Origin: Streptomyces sp. AC558_RSS880
GTDB lineage: Bacteria; Actinomycetota; Actinomycetes; Streptomycetales; Streptomycetaceae
Direction: 5' to 3'
Assembly: GCF_019049255.1 (NCBI RefSeq)
Contig: NZ_JAGMUJ010000084.1
Coordinates: 124,001 to 188,000, forward strand
Length of the DNA stretch: 64,000 nucleotides
In this document: piece by piece, positions 17,555 through 26,848 of the stretch
How positions within the stretch are numbered: position 1 is the first letter of the stretch
Layout: each line of letters starts with the position of its first letter
The notes under the pieces: model-generated
Told to the model about the DNA's origin: nothing
Seen by the model: only the letters and a program-made list of their open reading frames with translations
Databases searched by the model: none
Translations under genes and position numbers: made by a program

Positions 17555-18768
17555 CTCCGGTGCGCGTCGGGGTGTTCGGCCTGCTCGGCTCCGGCAACCT
17601 CGGCAACGACGGGTCGCTCGAAGCCGTCCTCGGGTACCTGCGCGCCAAGCACCCGGAGGCGGTCGTGGACGCGATGTGCGGCGGCCCCGAGGTCGTCGCG
17701 GCCCGGTACGGGATCCCCGCGACGCGGCTGCACTGGTACCGCGGGGAGTACCGGACCGCGTCGCGTGCGGGTGCGGTCGCGGCGAAGGGCCTGGGCAAAC
17801 TCGTCGACGCCGTCCGCACCGCCGCCTGGGTGCGCCGGCACGACGTGGTGATCGTGCCGGGCATGGGTGTCCTGGAGGCCACGCTGCCGCTGCGGCCGTG
17901 GGGCTTCCCGTACTCGCTGTTCCTGCTCTGCGCGAGCGGCCGGCTGCTGCGCACCCGGGTCGCGCTGGTCGGCGTCGGCGCGGACACGATCCGCGACCGG
18001 CCGACCCGGGCCCTGGTGCGCTGGTCGGCGCGGCTGGCCGCCTACCGGTCGTACCGGGACGTCCTGTCCCGCGACGCGATGCGGGCGATGGGTGTGGACA
18101 CCGCGCGCGACGAGGTCCACCCGGACCTCGCGTTCGCCATGCCGCCGCCACCGGCGATCGCGTCCCCGGGGACGCCGGGCCAGATCTGCGTCGGGGTCAT
18201 GGACTTCCACGGCGGCAACGACGACCGCGCCCGGGCCGGGGAGATCCACCGGCGCTACCTCGACGGGACGATCCGGTTCGTCCGCGCGCTGGTCGAGGAC
18301 GGCAGGCGGGTCCGGCTGCTCACCGGCGACGCGTGCGACGCGCCGGTGGTCACCGCGATCCTCGAGGCGGTGGACTCGCCGCTGGTCACCGCGGCCGGGG
18401 CGGCCTCGCTGGCCGACCTGGTGAAGGAGATGGAGGTCGCCGACGCCGTGGTGGCGACCCGGTACCACAACCTGGTCTGCGCGCTGAAGGCCGGCGTGCC
18501 GACGCTGGCGCTCAGCTATGCGGCGAAGAGCGACGCGCTCATGGCCGAGATGGGGCTGGGCGCCTACTGCCACCCGGCCCGCGAGGTCGACGCCGACCGG
18601 CTGCTCGAACAGTTCCGGGCGCTGGAGAAGCGATCGGTCGAGCTGCGGCGGGCCCTCATCGAGCGGAACCGGGACATCGCCCGGCGTCTCGAGGACCAGT
18701 TCACCGCCTTGACCGTGGCCCTGTTCCCGGCGACCGGTCACACCCACGCCCGCCAGGAGGCTCCATGA
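17551..18768 (+). CDS. Polysaccharide pyruvyltransferase family protein
   Basis: A 405-residue protein opening with VGVFGLLGSGNLGNDG, the typical start of polysaccharide pyruvyltransferases. The C-terminal half has VVATRYHNLVCALKAGVPTLALSY, the conserved His/Asn-containing PEP-binding segment. GTG 17551 overlaps the glycosyltransferase stop. The family transfers a ketal pyruvate from phosphoenolpyruvate to a sugar, giving the chain a negative charge. Related proteins in actinomycetes also act on other acceptors, so the target sugar is unknown. Confidence 0.86.
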   Translation: MTPVRVGVFGLLGSGNLGNDGSLEAVLGYLRAKHPEAVVDAMCGGPEVVAARYGIPATRLHWYRGEYRTASRAGAVAAKGLGKLVDAVRTAAWVRRHDVVIVPGMGVLEATLPLRPWGFPYSLFLLCASGRLLRTRVALVGVGADTIRDRPTRALVRWSARLAAYRSYRDVLSRDAMRAMGVDTARDEVHPDLAFAMPPPPAIASPGTPGQICVGVMDFHGGNDDRARAGEIHRRYLDGTIRFVRALVEDGRRVRLLTGDACDAPVVTAILEAVDSPLVTAAGAASLADLVKEMEVADAVVATRYHNLVCALKAGVPTLALSYAAKSDALMAEMGLGAYCHPAREVDADRLLEQFRALEKRSVELRRALIERNRDIARRLEDQFTALTVALFPATGHTHARQEAP

Positions 18769-19316
18769 AAGCGACCGAAGTCCCGGCGATCGCCAGCGCA
18801 TACCTGTTCGAGCCGACGCCGTACGCCGACGAGCGCGGCTTCTTCTGCCGCACCTTCGACGCCGACGTGGTCCGCTCGGTGGGCCTCGACCCGGACGTCT
18901 TCGTCCAGGACAGCGTGTCCCGCTCGGTCCGGGGCGTGCTGCGCGGACTGCACCTGCGCTCCGGCGCCGGCGAGGCCAAGCTCGTGCGGTGCTCGTACGG
19001 GAGGATCTTCGACGTCGTCGTGGACCTGCGGCCGGGCTCGCCGACCTACCTGGGCCGGGCCTCCTTCGAGCTGTCCGGCGAGACGCAGGCGACCCTGTAC
19101 ATCCCGGCGGGGTGCGCGCACGGCTTCCAGGCGCTGACGGACACCGCCGACACCTCGTACCGGATCGACCGCCCGCACGATCCGGCCGAGGACGTGACGA
19201 TCGCCTTCGACGACCCGGAGCTCGCCATCCCCTGGCCGCTGCCGGTCACATCGATGTCCCAGCGGGACCGGGAGGCGCCGAGCCTCGCCGAGGTCCTGAA
19301 GCACAGAGAGAGTTGA
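18765..19316 (+). CDS. dTDP-4-dehydrorhamnose 3,5-epimerase-like protein (RmlC family)
   Basis: A 183-residue cupin of normal RmlC length. The substrate-binding FEPTPYADERGFF, the catalytic His in VLRGLHLRSGAGEAKLVRC, and the late IPAGCAHGFQALTD and IAFDDPELAIPWP segments are all present. ATG 18765 has AGGAGG upstream (18756-18761). It likely epimerises a 4-keto-6-deoxy sugar nucleotide for the methyltransferase and SDR encoded upstream. No other rhamnose genes are in the window, so a role in plain dTDP-rhamnose synthesis is not assumed. Confidence 0.87.
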   Translation: MKATEVPAIASAYLFEPTPYADERGFFCRTFDADVVRSVGLDPDVFVQDSVSRSVRGVLRGLHLRSGAGEAKLVRCSYGRIFDVVVDLRPGSPTYLGRASFELSGETQATLYIPAGCAHGFQALTDTADTSYRIDRPHDPAEDVTIAFDDPELAIPWPLPVTSMSQRDREAPSLAEVLKHRES

Positions 19317-19323
19317 GGTCGCC

Positions 19324-20649
19324 GTGGACACCGAAGAGTTCGAACTGCCCCGCTCACGGGCGGCCAACGAGCGGCTGCACGCCCTGGTCCCCGGGGGCGC
19401 GCACACCTACGCCAAGGGCGACGACCAGTACCCCGAGAACCTGGCCCCGGTCATCAGCCACGGCCGCGGCGCCCATGTGTGGGACGTCGACGGCAACCGC
19501 TACGTCGAGTACGGCTCCGGCCTGCGGTCGGTCAGCCTCGGCCACGCCCACCCGCGCGTGACCGAGGCGGTGCGGCGGGAACTCGACCGCGGCAGCAACT
19601 TCGTGCGGCCGTCCGTCCTGGAGGCCGACGCCGCGGAACGCTTCCTGGCCACGGTGCCGACCGCCGAGATGGTGAAGTTCGCGAAGAACGGCTCCGACGC
19701 CACCACCGCCGCGGTGCGCCTCGCCCGCGCCGCCACCGGGCGCCCGCGGGTGGCCCTCTGCGCCGACCACCCGTTCTTCTCCGTCGACGACTGGTTCATC
19801 GGCACCACGCCGATGTCCGCCGGCGTTCCGGCGGCGACCACCGACCTCACCGTGGCGTTCCCCTACGGGGACCTGGCCGCCACGGAGGAGCTGCTGAACC
19901 GTCACCAGGGCGAGGTCGCCTGCCTGATCCTCGAACCCGCCACCCACACCGAGCCGCCGCCCGGGTACCTCGCCGGCCTGCGCGAGCTGGCCGACCGGCA
20001 CGGCTGCGTCCTGGTCTTCGACGAGATGATCACCGGCTTCCGCTGGTCCGAGGCGGGCGCCCAGGGCCTGTACGGCGTCGTCCCCGACCTCTCCACGTTC
20101 GGCAAGGCGCTGGGCAACGGGTTCGCCGTCTCCGCGCTGGCCGGGCGCCGCGAGCTGATGGAGCGGGGCGGGCTGCGCCACTCCGGCGACCGGGTGTTCC
20201 TGCTGTCCACCACGCACGGTGCGGAAACGCACTCCCTGGCCGCCGCGATGGCCGTGCAGGCCACCTACGTCGAGGAGGGCGTCACCGCGCGGCTGCACGC
20301 CCTCGGCGAGAAGCTGGCCGCCGGTGTCCGCGAGGCCGCGGCCGGCATGGGCGTCGGCGACCACGTCGTCGTCCGGGGCCGGGCCAGCAACCTGGTCTTC
20401 GCCACCCTCGACGAGAACGGGCAGCCGTCGCAGCGGTACCGCACCCTGTTCCTGCGCCGGCTCCTCGCGGGCGGGGTGCTGGCCCCGTCGTTCGTGGTGA
20501 GCGGCGCGCTCGACGACGCCGACATCGACCACACCGTCGACGTGGTGGCCCAGGCGTGTGCGGTGTACCGGAAGGCACTGGACGCCGGTGACCCCACCCC
20601 CTGGCTGGGCGGACGCCCGGTGAAGCCGGTGTTCCGCCGCTCGGCGTGA
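19324..20649 (+). CDS. Class III aminotransferase (glutamate-1-semialdehyde aminomutase-like)
   Basis: A 441-residue PLP enzyme. It carries VPGGAHTYAKGDDQYP, the VKFAKNGSDATTAAVRLARA segment and the PLP-binding Asp in CVLVFDEMITGFRW. The lysine candidate lies in STFGKALGNGFAVSALAG, as in GSA aminomutases. The GTG start follows the epimerase by seven bases. Homologues inside polysaccharide clusters are thought to make amino sugars or amino-acid-like decorations rather than haem precursor; a true hemL would be expected with tetrapyrrole genes. This is the last gene of the operon, ending two bases from the convergent PAP2 gene. Confidence 0.86.
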   Translation: MDTEEFELPRSRAANERLHALVPGGAHTYAKGDDQYPENLAPVISHGRGAHVWDVDGNRYVEYGSGLRSVSLGHAHPRVTEAVRRELDRGSNFVRPSVLEADAAERFLATVPTAEMVKFAKNGSDATTAAVRLARAATGRPRVALCADHPFFSVDDWFIGTTPMSAGVPAATTDLTVAFPYGDLAATEELLNRHQGEVACLILEPATHTEPPPGYLAGLRELADRHGCVLVFDEMITGFRWSEAGAQGLYGVVPDLSTFGKALGNGFAVSALAGRRELMERGGLRHSGDRVFLLSTTHGAETHSLAAAMAVQATYVEEGVTARLHALGEKLAAGVREAAAGMGVGDHVVVRGRASNLVFATLDENGQPSQRYRTLFLRRLLAGGVLAPSFVVSGALDDADIDHTVDVVAQACAVYRKALDAGDPTPWLGGRPVKPVFRRSA

Positions 20650-20651
20650 CG

Positions 20652-21332
20652 TCAGCGGGGCTCCGGCCGACCGGCGTCGGCCATGCGACCGCCCAGCCGG
20701 TCGGCCGTCCGGTCGACCAGCCACGCGGTCGCCGGTACCACCGCCAGCGCGGTGCACCAGCCGCCGAGGGTGTCGGTCGGGTAGTGCGCGCTCAGGGCGA
20801 CCTGCGCCCAGCCCATCGCGGCTCCGGCGACCAGCGCCGCGGCGAGCACGAGTGACGTGCCGGCCGTCCTGCCGAGGCCGAGCCGGCCGGCCGCGAGCAG
20901 CGCCACCACGAGGGCGAACGCGGTGAGGAAGGCGGTGTGCCCGCTCGGGTAGGACAGGCTCCCCTCGTGGATGGCGCGTCCCACGAGGGGCTTGAGCAGC
21001 TTCGTCGTCGCCACGCTCGCGCCGGTGCCGGCGACGACGAGCACCGCCGCGCGAGGACGCCGGAACAGCAGGCAGCCCGTCACGGTGCCCACGACCAGCG
21101 TCGCCGCTCCCACGGGCTCCCCCAAGAAGTCCGTGGCCAGGGCGACGTACCGCGTCTGCGGCCCCACCCCTTCCACCGCCGCCCGGATCCGCGCATCCAC
21201 CGTGCCGGGCTCGCTGTCGCCGGCGTACAGGGCCCCGAGCACGACGACCACCAGCGCGGCGAGGGCCGCGATCGGCCCGAGCCACGCGCGCAGCGACAGG
21301 GGCAGCACCACGGGCGCCGACCGGCCGGTCAC
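20652..21332 (-). CDS. PAP2-family membrane phosphatase
   Basis: A 226-residue integral membrane protein with about five helices. The three phosphatase motifs are KPLVGRAIHEGS, YPSGHTAFLTAF and SAHYPTDTLGG. The fold fits undecaprenyl-diphosphate or phosphatidate phosphatases. It starts with GTG at 21332 and converges on the aminotransferase. Recycling of undecaprenyl carrier for the adjacent glycan pathway is attractive, but the gene is on the other strand and so is not part of that operon. Confidence 0.85.
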   Translation of the reverse strand: MTGRSAPVVLPLSLRAWLGPIAALAALVVVVLGALYAGDSEPGTVDARIRAAVEGVGPQTRYVALATDFLGEPVGAATLVVGTVTGCLLFRRPRAAVLVVAGTGASVATTKLLKPLVGRAIHEGSLSYPSGHTAFLTAFALVVALLAAGRLGLGRTAGTSLVLAAALVAGAAMGWAQVALSAHYPTDTLGGWCTALAVVPATAWLVDRTADRLGGRMADAGRPEPR

Positions 21333-21985
21333 GCGGAGACCCCCGCACCGTCGCGGACCATCCGGCGGATGCGACGCGCCTCCCCCTCCCCGCGGGGCCG
21401 ACGCCGTGTCACCCGCGGCTGCCGTGATGCCGCGCCCCCGGGAACCGCCCGCTGCCGCCCACCGGCACGGCCGGGATCACCAGGAGCGATCCCACGCCAC
21501 CGACGCCGGTCGGCGTGTCCTCCGGCTTCCGCCGGCGCCAACTCCCCACCACCGAGCCACTCCCCCGTCGTGCCTGACTTGGCCCGCGCGGGAGCCATCG
21601 GCCTGTGCAGTCCTGAACCCGCCGGCCCGTCCATCCCCCTGGCCGAGGGCATCGGGATCAGTCTCTGCCCGCCACCCTAACCAGCAATGTGGCCGCGGCA
21701 AACCGCCGTCGGGAAGTCCGCGTGTCAACGCTCCGCGCGTCACGGCCCCCGGCACGACCGGCGGGCGCGCGGGCGCGCGGGCGTCATCCACGCGGTGAGC
21801 GGCCCGGCGACGCCGGCACGCGGCCCGGCCGGTGATTTCGCCGATTCCCCCGTCCCGGCCGCCCGCTTGACTCGGTGCGAGCCGGTCCCGGAACGATCCG
21901 CGAGGGCCGGAGGCAGACACGACTCGCGCAATCGGCAAGGGTGCGCCGACGCAGGCGGCCGGCGTGCCCGGAAGGGATCTCGGAC
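21333..21985. other. Intergenic region between divergent PAP2 and secreted hydrolase genes
   Basis: About 650 bases with no convincing gene. The open frames here are arginine/proline-rich shadows without ribosome sites. The segment must hold promoters for both flanking genes, but no clear minus-35/minus-10 pair was recognised. A GGAAGGGATC purine stretch just before 21986 could serve as the ribosome site of the hydrolase. Confidence 0.5.
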
Positions 21986-23236
21986 ATGTCTCGTATCAGC
22001 GGGCGGCTGCGCCTGCTCGGCGCCGTGGCCGTCGGCATCACGGTCGTGGGAACCGCGAGCGTCGCGGCACCCCCCGCCTCCGCCGCCACGCCGGTCTACG
22101 GCGAGGACTTCTCCGACGGGCTCGGCACCTTCACCGCCTCCGGTTCCGTCAGGACCGGGACGTACGGTGCCCGGCTCAGCGGGTCGCTGTCCTCCGACCC
22201 GTCCATGGTGTCCGCGCCCGTCGACCTGACCGGGTACGGCGACCTGACCCTGTCCTACACCCGGGCGGCCTCGGGGCTGGACCTCGGTGAGACCTTCACC
22301 GTGGCCTACTCGGTCGACGGCGGCCCGTTCACCGTGCTGGAATCGGCGCGCACCGCCACGGGCGCGGTGTCGTTCCCCCTGCCGGACTCCGTCGAGGGCG
22401 GTGACCTGCGGCTGCGGTTCTCGCTGGACGCGGGCAGCCCCCTGGAGACGCTGACCGTCGACGACGTGCTGATCGAGGCCGCCGACGGCGGCGGCCCGAC
22501 CGACCCGCCGACCGGGTCACTGCCCCCGGTGGACGACGTCACCGAGCCCGGTCCGTACGCGGTGACCGTCGACGAATCCGCCGGTCCCGGCGACGACGGC
22601 TGGCTGGTGTACCCGACCGACGCGGGCCGCGACGGTGTGGACCACCCGGTCTTCGTCTGGGGCCCGGGCGCGGGATCCGACCCCGCCGACTACGAGGACA
22701 TGCTGCGCCAGTGGGCCTCGCACGGGTTCGTCGTCTACAGCGAGGTCTCGTCCAGCAACGGCGCCTACATGGTCGACGCCCTCGACTGGCTGGAGGACCG
22801 GAACGCCAGTCCGGGCAGCCCGCTGTACGGGGACCTCGACCTCTCCGAGGTGGCCTTCGGCGGCCACTCCCGCGGGTCCCTCGGCACGTTCGACGTGGCC
22901 GACGAACCGCGGCTGGAGACCACCGTCCACGTGGCCGGCGGCTCGTTCGACGGCAACGGCCCCGACAGCCTCCGCAACCCGGCCCTGTACATCGGCGGTG
23001 ACGAGGACTTCGCCACCGCGAACATGGAACGCGACTACACCGGCACCGACGTGCCGGTGTGGTTCAACGTCCTCGACGGCACCGACCACATCCTCGCCAC
23101 CCGCAACGGTCAGCACATCATCACCGCCTGGCTCCGGTGGCACCTGGCCGACGAGGAGTTCCGCCGCACGCCGGACTTCCTGAGCCCCGGCTGCGCCTTC
23201 TGCGGCCTCGGCGACGTCCGGTACAAGAACTGGTAG
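21986..23236 (+). CDS. Secreted alpha/beta hydrolase (chlorophyllase/PET-hydrolase-like) with N-terminal beta domain
   Basis: A 416-residue exported protein with a clear signal peptide ending ASAATP near residue 33. Residues about 35-165 form a beta-rich module (DFSDGLGTFTASGSV) like carbohydrate-binding or P-type domains, then a D/P/T linker. The C-terminal domain has the nucleophile elbow FGGHSRGSLG (Ser), an acid in GGDEDFA and the His in DGTDHILAT, completing a catalytic triad. A terminal Cys-x2-Cys (CAFC) may form a disulfide. It probably hydrolyses an extracellular ester; the substrate is unknown. Confidence 0.82.
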   Translation: MSRISGRLRLLGAVAVGITVVGTASVAAPPASAATPVYGEDFSDGLGTFTASGSVRTGTYGARLSGSLSSDPSMVSAPVDLTGYGDLTLSYTRAASGLDLGETFTVAYSVDGGPFTVLESARTATGAVSFPLPDSVEGGDLRLRFSLDAGSPLETLTVDDVLIEAADGGGPTDPPTGSLPPVDDVTEPGPYAVTVDESAGPGDDGWLVYPTDAGRDGVDHPVFVWGPGAGSDPADYEDMLRQWASHGFVVYSEVSSSNGAYMVDALDWLEDRNASPGSPLYGDLDLSEVAFGGHSRGSLGTFDVADEPRLETTVHVAGGSFDGNGPDSLRNPALYIGGDEDFATANMERDYTGTDVPVWFNVLDGTDHILATRNGQHIITAWLRWHLADEEFRRTPDFLSPGCAFCGLGDVRYKNW

Positions 23237-23253
23237 GCCCTCCGAGCCGGCCG

Positions 23254-23862
23254 TCACTCCCCGAGCGTGGCGACGGCCTCCTCGTAACCGCCCGTCGGCG
23301 GCGCGGTGTCGGGCCCGTACACGAGGTTCAGCACGCCCGTGGTGAACGTCTCGGACCTCAGCAGCTTCAGCGGGATCGACGGCTCGCCCTCGTCGAACAG
23401 GCGCATGCCCTTGCGTACGGCGATGGGGTGGACGAGCAGGCGCAGTTCGTCGAGGAGGCCGGCGGCCAGCAGCTGCCGGACGACGGAGACCGAGCCGCTC
23501 AGCGAGATGTCACCGCCCGGCTCGTCCTTCAGCGCGGCGGCGACCTCGGCGACGTCACCCCGCGCCTGCTCGGAGTTGCGCCACCGCAGGTCGAGCCGGC
23601 TGCGCGAGAACACGATCTTCCGCATGTCGCCGAGCTGCTTGGCGAAGCCCGCGTCCTCGCCGCCCGCCGCCTCCCGCTCGGGCCAGGCGCCGGCGAAGCT
23701 GTCGTACGTCCTGCGGCCGAAGAGCAGGACCTCCGTGGTGTTCAGGCCCGTACCGACGGCGGCTCCCATCTCGTCGTTGAAGTACGGGAAGTGCCACTGG
23801 TCGGGCGCCTCGACGACGCCGTCGAGCGAGATGAACAGGCTGGCGTTGATCTTCCGTGTCAT
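23254..23862 (-). CDS. Dihydrofolate reductase family protein (RibD C-terminal-like)
   Basis: A 202-residue protein of the YyaP/YwjB type: MTRKINASLFISLDGVVEAP at the N-terminus, LLFGRRTYDSFAGAWPE, and a GSVSVVRQLLAAGLLDELRL dinucleotide-binding segment. ATG 23862 is chosen because the conserved domain starts there; upstream codons in the open frame are not conserved in type. It probably reduces an unknown substrate with NAD(P)H; it is not the housekeeping folate enzyme. A paralogue lies at 55310-55885. Confidence 0.82.
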   Translation of the reverse strand: MTRKINASLFISLDGVVEAPDQWHFPYFNDEMGAAVGTGLNTTEVLLFGRRTYDSFAGAWPEREAAGGEDAGFAKQLGDMRKIVFSRSRLDLRWRNSEQARGDVAEVAAALKDEPGGDISLSGSVSVVRQLLAAGLLDELRLLVHPIAVRKGMRLFDEGEPSIPLKLLRSETFTTGVLNLVYGPDTAPPTGGYEEAVATLGE

Positions 23863-23944
23863 GGTGTCCTCCACATCCGGGTGCGTGTACCGGATACGAC
23901 CGTGCCACCCACCGGAACTCATCGGTGGGCGGCACGCGGACGGT

Positions 23945-25540
23945 TCAGACGGTGTCCGGTTCCCTGCGGCGCTCCGGATCCGGTGCGTCGCCCGCCGCCG
24001 CCCGGCGCGGGTCCGTGACGCTGCCCAGCCAGCCCAGCAGGAATCCGGCCGGCACCGTCACCAGGCCCGGGATCGTCACGTCCCAGATCCTGAAGTCGTG
24101 CTCCGGGAAGATCGACCCGGGTGTGCCGGACGCGTACGGGGACAGCGCGAGCGCCACGACGCTCAGCACGGTGGCCCCCCACAGGCACCACAGCGCGCCG
24201 CGGGCGGTGAACCCGGGCCAGTACAGGGCGTACAGCAGCACGGGCGCGAGGGCGGCGCCGCAGACGGCGAGCCAGAGCGTCGAGACGACCACCAGGTTCC
24301 AGTCGGCGACGACGACCGCCACGACCGCGGCGAGGGCCCCCGTCAGCGCCGCCGACCACCGCGACGCGGCACCGTCCGCCGTGCCCGCCGGGCGCCTGCC
24401 GGCGGGCTTGGCGGCGGGCTTGGCGGACGCGCCCAGCACGTCCCGTCCCAGGGCGATGCCGGCGGCGAGGGTCACGTCCACCACGGCCGCGAGCGCGGTG
24501 AGGAAGAGGACGCAGGCCAGGGCCGCGACCAGGACGCCGCCGCTGTCGAGCGCCCGCCCGAGCAGCAGCGGCGTGAACACCTGCGCCGCCGGACCGGCCT
24601 CGCGCAGCGCCTCGCCGGCGAGGGCCGCCGCGCCGACGCCGACGACGGCGAGCGTGCCGTACAGCAGGGTGAGTTCGCCGAGCATCCAGCGGCCGACGGT
24701 CCGGGCGCCGCGCGGGCTCTTCGTCGAGATCGCCCGCATCAGCACGGCGGGCATCGCCAGCGTGGCCATCGTCATGCCGAAGGTCTGCCCGATCCGGTTC
24801 ACGGCCCCCACCCACCCCTCACCGGTGTAGCCGCCCGGACGCAGGTACGCCCCGCCCGTCCGCGAGCCGTGCGCGGCGGCGTCGAGCAGCCGCCCGGGGT
24901 CCCAGCCGAAGCGGTGGAGCACGAGCACGGCGGCGGCCACCAGCACGGGCAGGGCGATCGCCGACTTCGCGATCATCACCACGCCCGTGCCCCGGATCCC
25001 GCCGCTGACGGCCAGCGCCGTCATCACGCAGCCGATCACCACGATGCAGCCGGTCCGCGCACCGGGCTGCCCGATCAGCGCCGCGGCGACGTTGCCGACC
25101 ACCACCAACTGCACGACCAGCAGCGGGAAGCAGACGAGCAGGGTCACCACGCCCCACGAGACGCGTACCGTCGTCCCGCCGCTGCCGCGCGCGTCCAACA
25201 GGTCCGCGGCCGTCAGCGAGGCGTGCCCGCGCAGCGGCTCGACGATCAGTACGAGGAGCAGCATGACCCCGATCAGGCTGCCCAGCATGACGCCGAGCCC
25301 GTCGAAGCCGGTCGTGGCGACCATGCCCACCAGTACGGTGACCGTCGCGACCGTGGTGGTGTCGCCGCCCATCGCGATGCCCTGCTGCCAGGAGCGCAGC
25401 CGGCGGCTGTCGGACCGTACGAGGGCCCGGTCGTCCTCGTCGGCGCCGGTGACGATGCACAGCATCAGGCAGATCACGACGAACACCGAGAACACGGCGA
25501 AGACGAGGGACCGGGACGAGGGATCGAGCAGCGTGGTCAC
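23945..25540 (-). CDS. Sodium:solute symporter family transporter (acetate/proline permease-like)
   Basis: A 531-residue protein with about 13 membrane helices and the SSS-family segments QQGIAMGGDTTTVATVT and RGTGVVMIAKSAIALPVLV. The GTG start at 25540 overlaps the stop of the small upstream gene (GTGA) and has GGAGG at ideal spacing; the long open frame further upstream is not coding. The C-terminus is cytoplasmic and charged. A small DUF485-like partner encoded just upstream argues for an ActP-type monocarboxylate:sodium symporter, but the solute is not certain. Confidence 0.85.
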   Translation of the reverse strand: MTTLLDPSSRSLVFAVFSVFVVICLMLCIVTGADEDDRALVRSDSRRLRSWQQGIAMGGDTTTVATVTVLVGMVATTGFDGLGVMLGSLIGVMLLLVLIVEPLRGHASLTAADLLDARGSGGTTVRVSWGVVTLLVCFPLLVVQLVVVGNVAAALIGQPGARTGCIVVIGCVMTALAVSGGIRGTGVVMIAKSAIALPVLVAAAVLVLHRFGWDPGRLLDAAAHGSRTGGAYLRPGGYTGEGWVGAVNRIGQTFGMTMATLAMPAVLMRAISTKSPRGARTVGRWMLGELTLLYGTLAVVGVGAAALAGEALREAGPAAQVFTPLLLGRALDSGGVLVAALACVLFLTALAAVVDVTLAAGIALGRDVLGASAKPAAKPAGRRPAGTADGAASRWSAALTGALAAVVAVVVADWNLVVVSTLWLAVCGAALAPVLLYALYWPGFTARGALWCLWGATVLSVVALALSPYASGTPGSIFPEHDFRIWDVTIPGLVTVPAGFLLGWLGSVTDPRRAAAGDAPDPERRREPDTV

Positions 25541-25875
25541 GACGACCTCCGGGCGCCCGGCCGCGGCTCGAGCCGGTCGACCCGCCGCCCGTACACCACC
25601 AGCGCGTGCACACCGACGGCCAGGGGCGCCACGGCCAGGAGCACGCCGAGGCTCACCGGTCCGGCGATCCGCGTGCCGTACGCGGCCGGTACGAGGGCGG
25701 CGGGCAGCACGTAGAGCAGCCAGGCGACGGCGATCCGGACGCCGAGCCGCAGCCCGACGGCCAGTCGCGCCGCCTCCCCGTCGTCGCGTCGCTCGTGCTC
25801 CGCCGCGGGCCGTGCGCCGGCCGCGGGCTCGTCTTGGTGCGGTGGCCCGTGCCAGGGCCGCGGTCCGAAGGACAT
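25537..25875 (-). CDS. Small DUF485-like membrane protein, partner of the symporter
   Basis: A 112-residue protein with a polar N-terminal half and two membrane helices (RIAVAWLLYVLPAALVPAAY and LGVLLAVAPLAVGVHALVV), ending YGRRVDRLEPR. Small two-helix DUF485 proteins are normally encoded directly before acetate-type symporters, and here the genes overlap by four bases. ATG 25875 is taken as the start; an upstream start at 25953 would add a low-complexity P/H-rich stretch without a ribosome site. Confidence 0.6.
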   Translation of the reverse strand: MSFGPRPWHGPPHQDEPAAGARPAAEHERRDDGEAARLAVGLRLGVRIAVAWLLYVLPAALVPAAYGTRIAGPVSLGVLLAVAPLAVGVHALVVYGRRVDRLEPRPGARRSS

Positions 25876-26848
25876 GGGGGCTGCTCCGCTCACGTCGGTC
25901 CGGCACCCCGGTAAGGGGTGCGGGTACGGGTGTGGGGGTGGGCGCGGAGTCAATCAGACCCCTGCGCGAATCCGCCCGCCCCGGGCGCAGAACTGTTCTC
26001 CCGCCCAATCCGGAGCCGTGCGGACGGTGAACGATCACCACGTGACCGGGAGCCTGAGCGGCCGCACGGTCCGGCCGTGCGATGATGCCGGGCCGCTGCC
26101 GTCTTCCCGGTGTGGGCGGTATGTGGCCGCAGGCGGTGTCGGGCACGGCACTTCGCACCAGCCGTCCGGTATGTCGGTTCCTCCTCCCACCGCGGCCCGG
26201 GAAGTGACGGTGCTTGCGCGCCCGCACGGCTTCCGCATGGCTATTGACCTGCTCGGATTCGCTGTGCTTCGCTCGGCGCGAGGGCCTGGGGGCACATCGG
26301 GGGCACAGGTGGCGTACAGGGGCGGATCGAGGGGGCGTGAGGTGTCTCGGGGCTTTGGGGGACGCGGCGGAGACGCTGCCGGAGTGACCGCGCCGCACCC
26401 GCGCGCACCTCGGCCGGGCCTGCCCCGGCCGCGGGTGCCACGAGGCCGGTGCTCCTTGTACGACCGCCTCGTGGCCGTGCCCGGGCCGGTGCCCGGTGAT
26501 CCCCGTAGGTCCGCCGAGCGGGCCCCTTGACGTCACCGCTGCCGCGACGCGGGTTTCCACGGGTGCCGCCCGCGACGACGTCGTCCCGCCGCGGTGCGAG
26601 CGGCCGACGGAGCGGAGAACAGCACGGGCCGGACTGCCGCCGGAGCCGTGGGCGGGAGTGCCGGGAGGGTGCCCCGCACCGGAGCCGGCGGATGACGCAC
26701 GGGCGACGGCGGATTCGCCGGAACCCGGGCTGCGGTCTTTCCGTCTTGCTCCGACGGGCCGCCCTTGTGAGGGGGAAGGCGGCTCCGGCCGGAAGGTGAC
26801 GAGCGGAACCCGCCCTGACATGACCGACAACTAACAAAGCAGCCAAAA
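25876..26848. other. Long region without a convincing gene
   Basis: About 970 bases between the divergent symporter and PAP2 genes. All open frames on both strands are low-complexity R/P/G-rich and lack ribosome sites or family motifs. No tRNA-like fold, long inverted repeat or tandem repeat was seen. It must hold two promoters and might hide a small RNA, a decayed gene, or a short unrecognised gene. Confidence 0.5.

Noticed and set aside
11553..19316. Possible dTDP-rhamnose pathway
   Set aside because: Only an RmlC-like and an RfbF-like gene are present; no RmlB or RmlD is in the window, so rhamnose synthesis is not claimed.
19324..20649. Housekeeping hemL
   Set aside because: No tetrapyrrole genes are nearby and the gene is the last of a sugar operon; the family name alone does not prove haem function.
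21329..21652. Minus-strand frame of 107 codons overlapping the PAP2 start
   Set aside because: GTGA overlap looks gene-like, but composition is low complexity and no ribosome site or family motif supports it.
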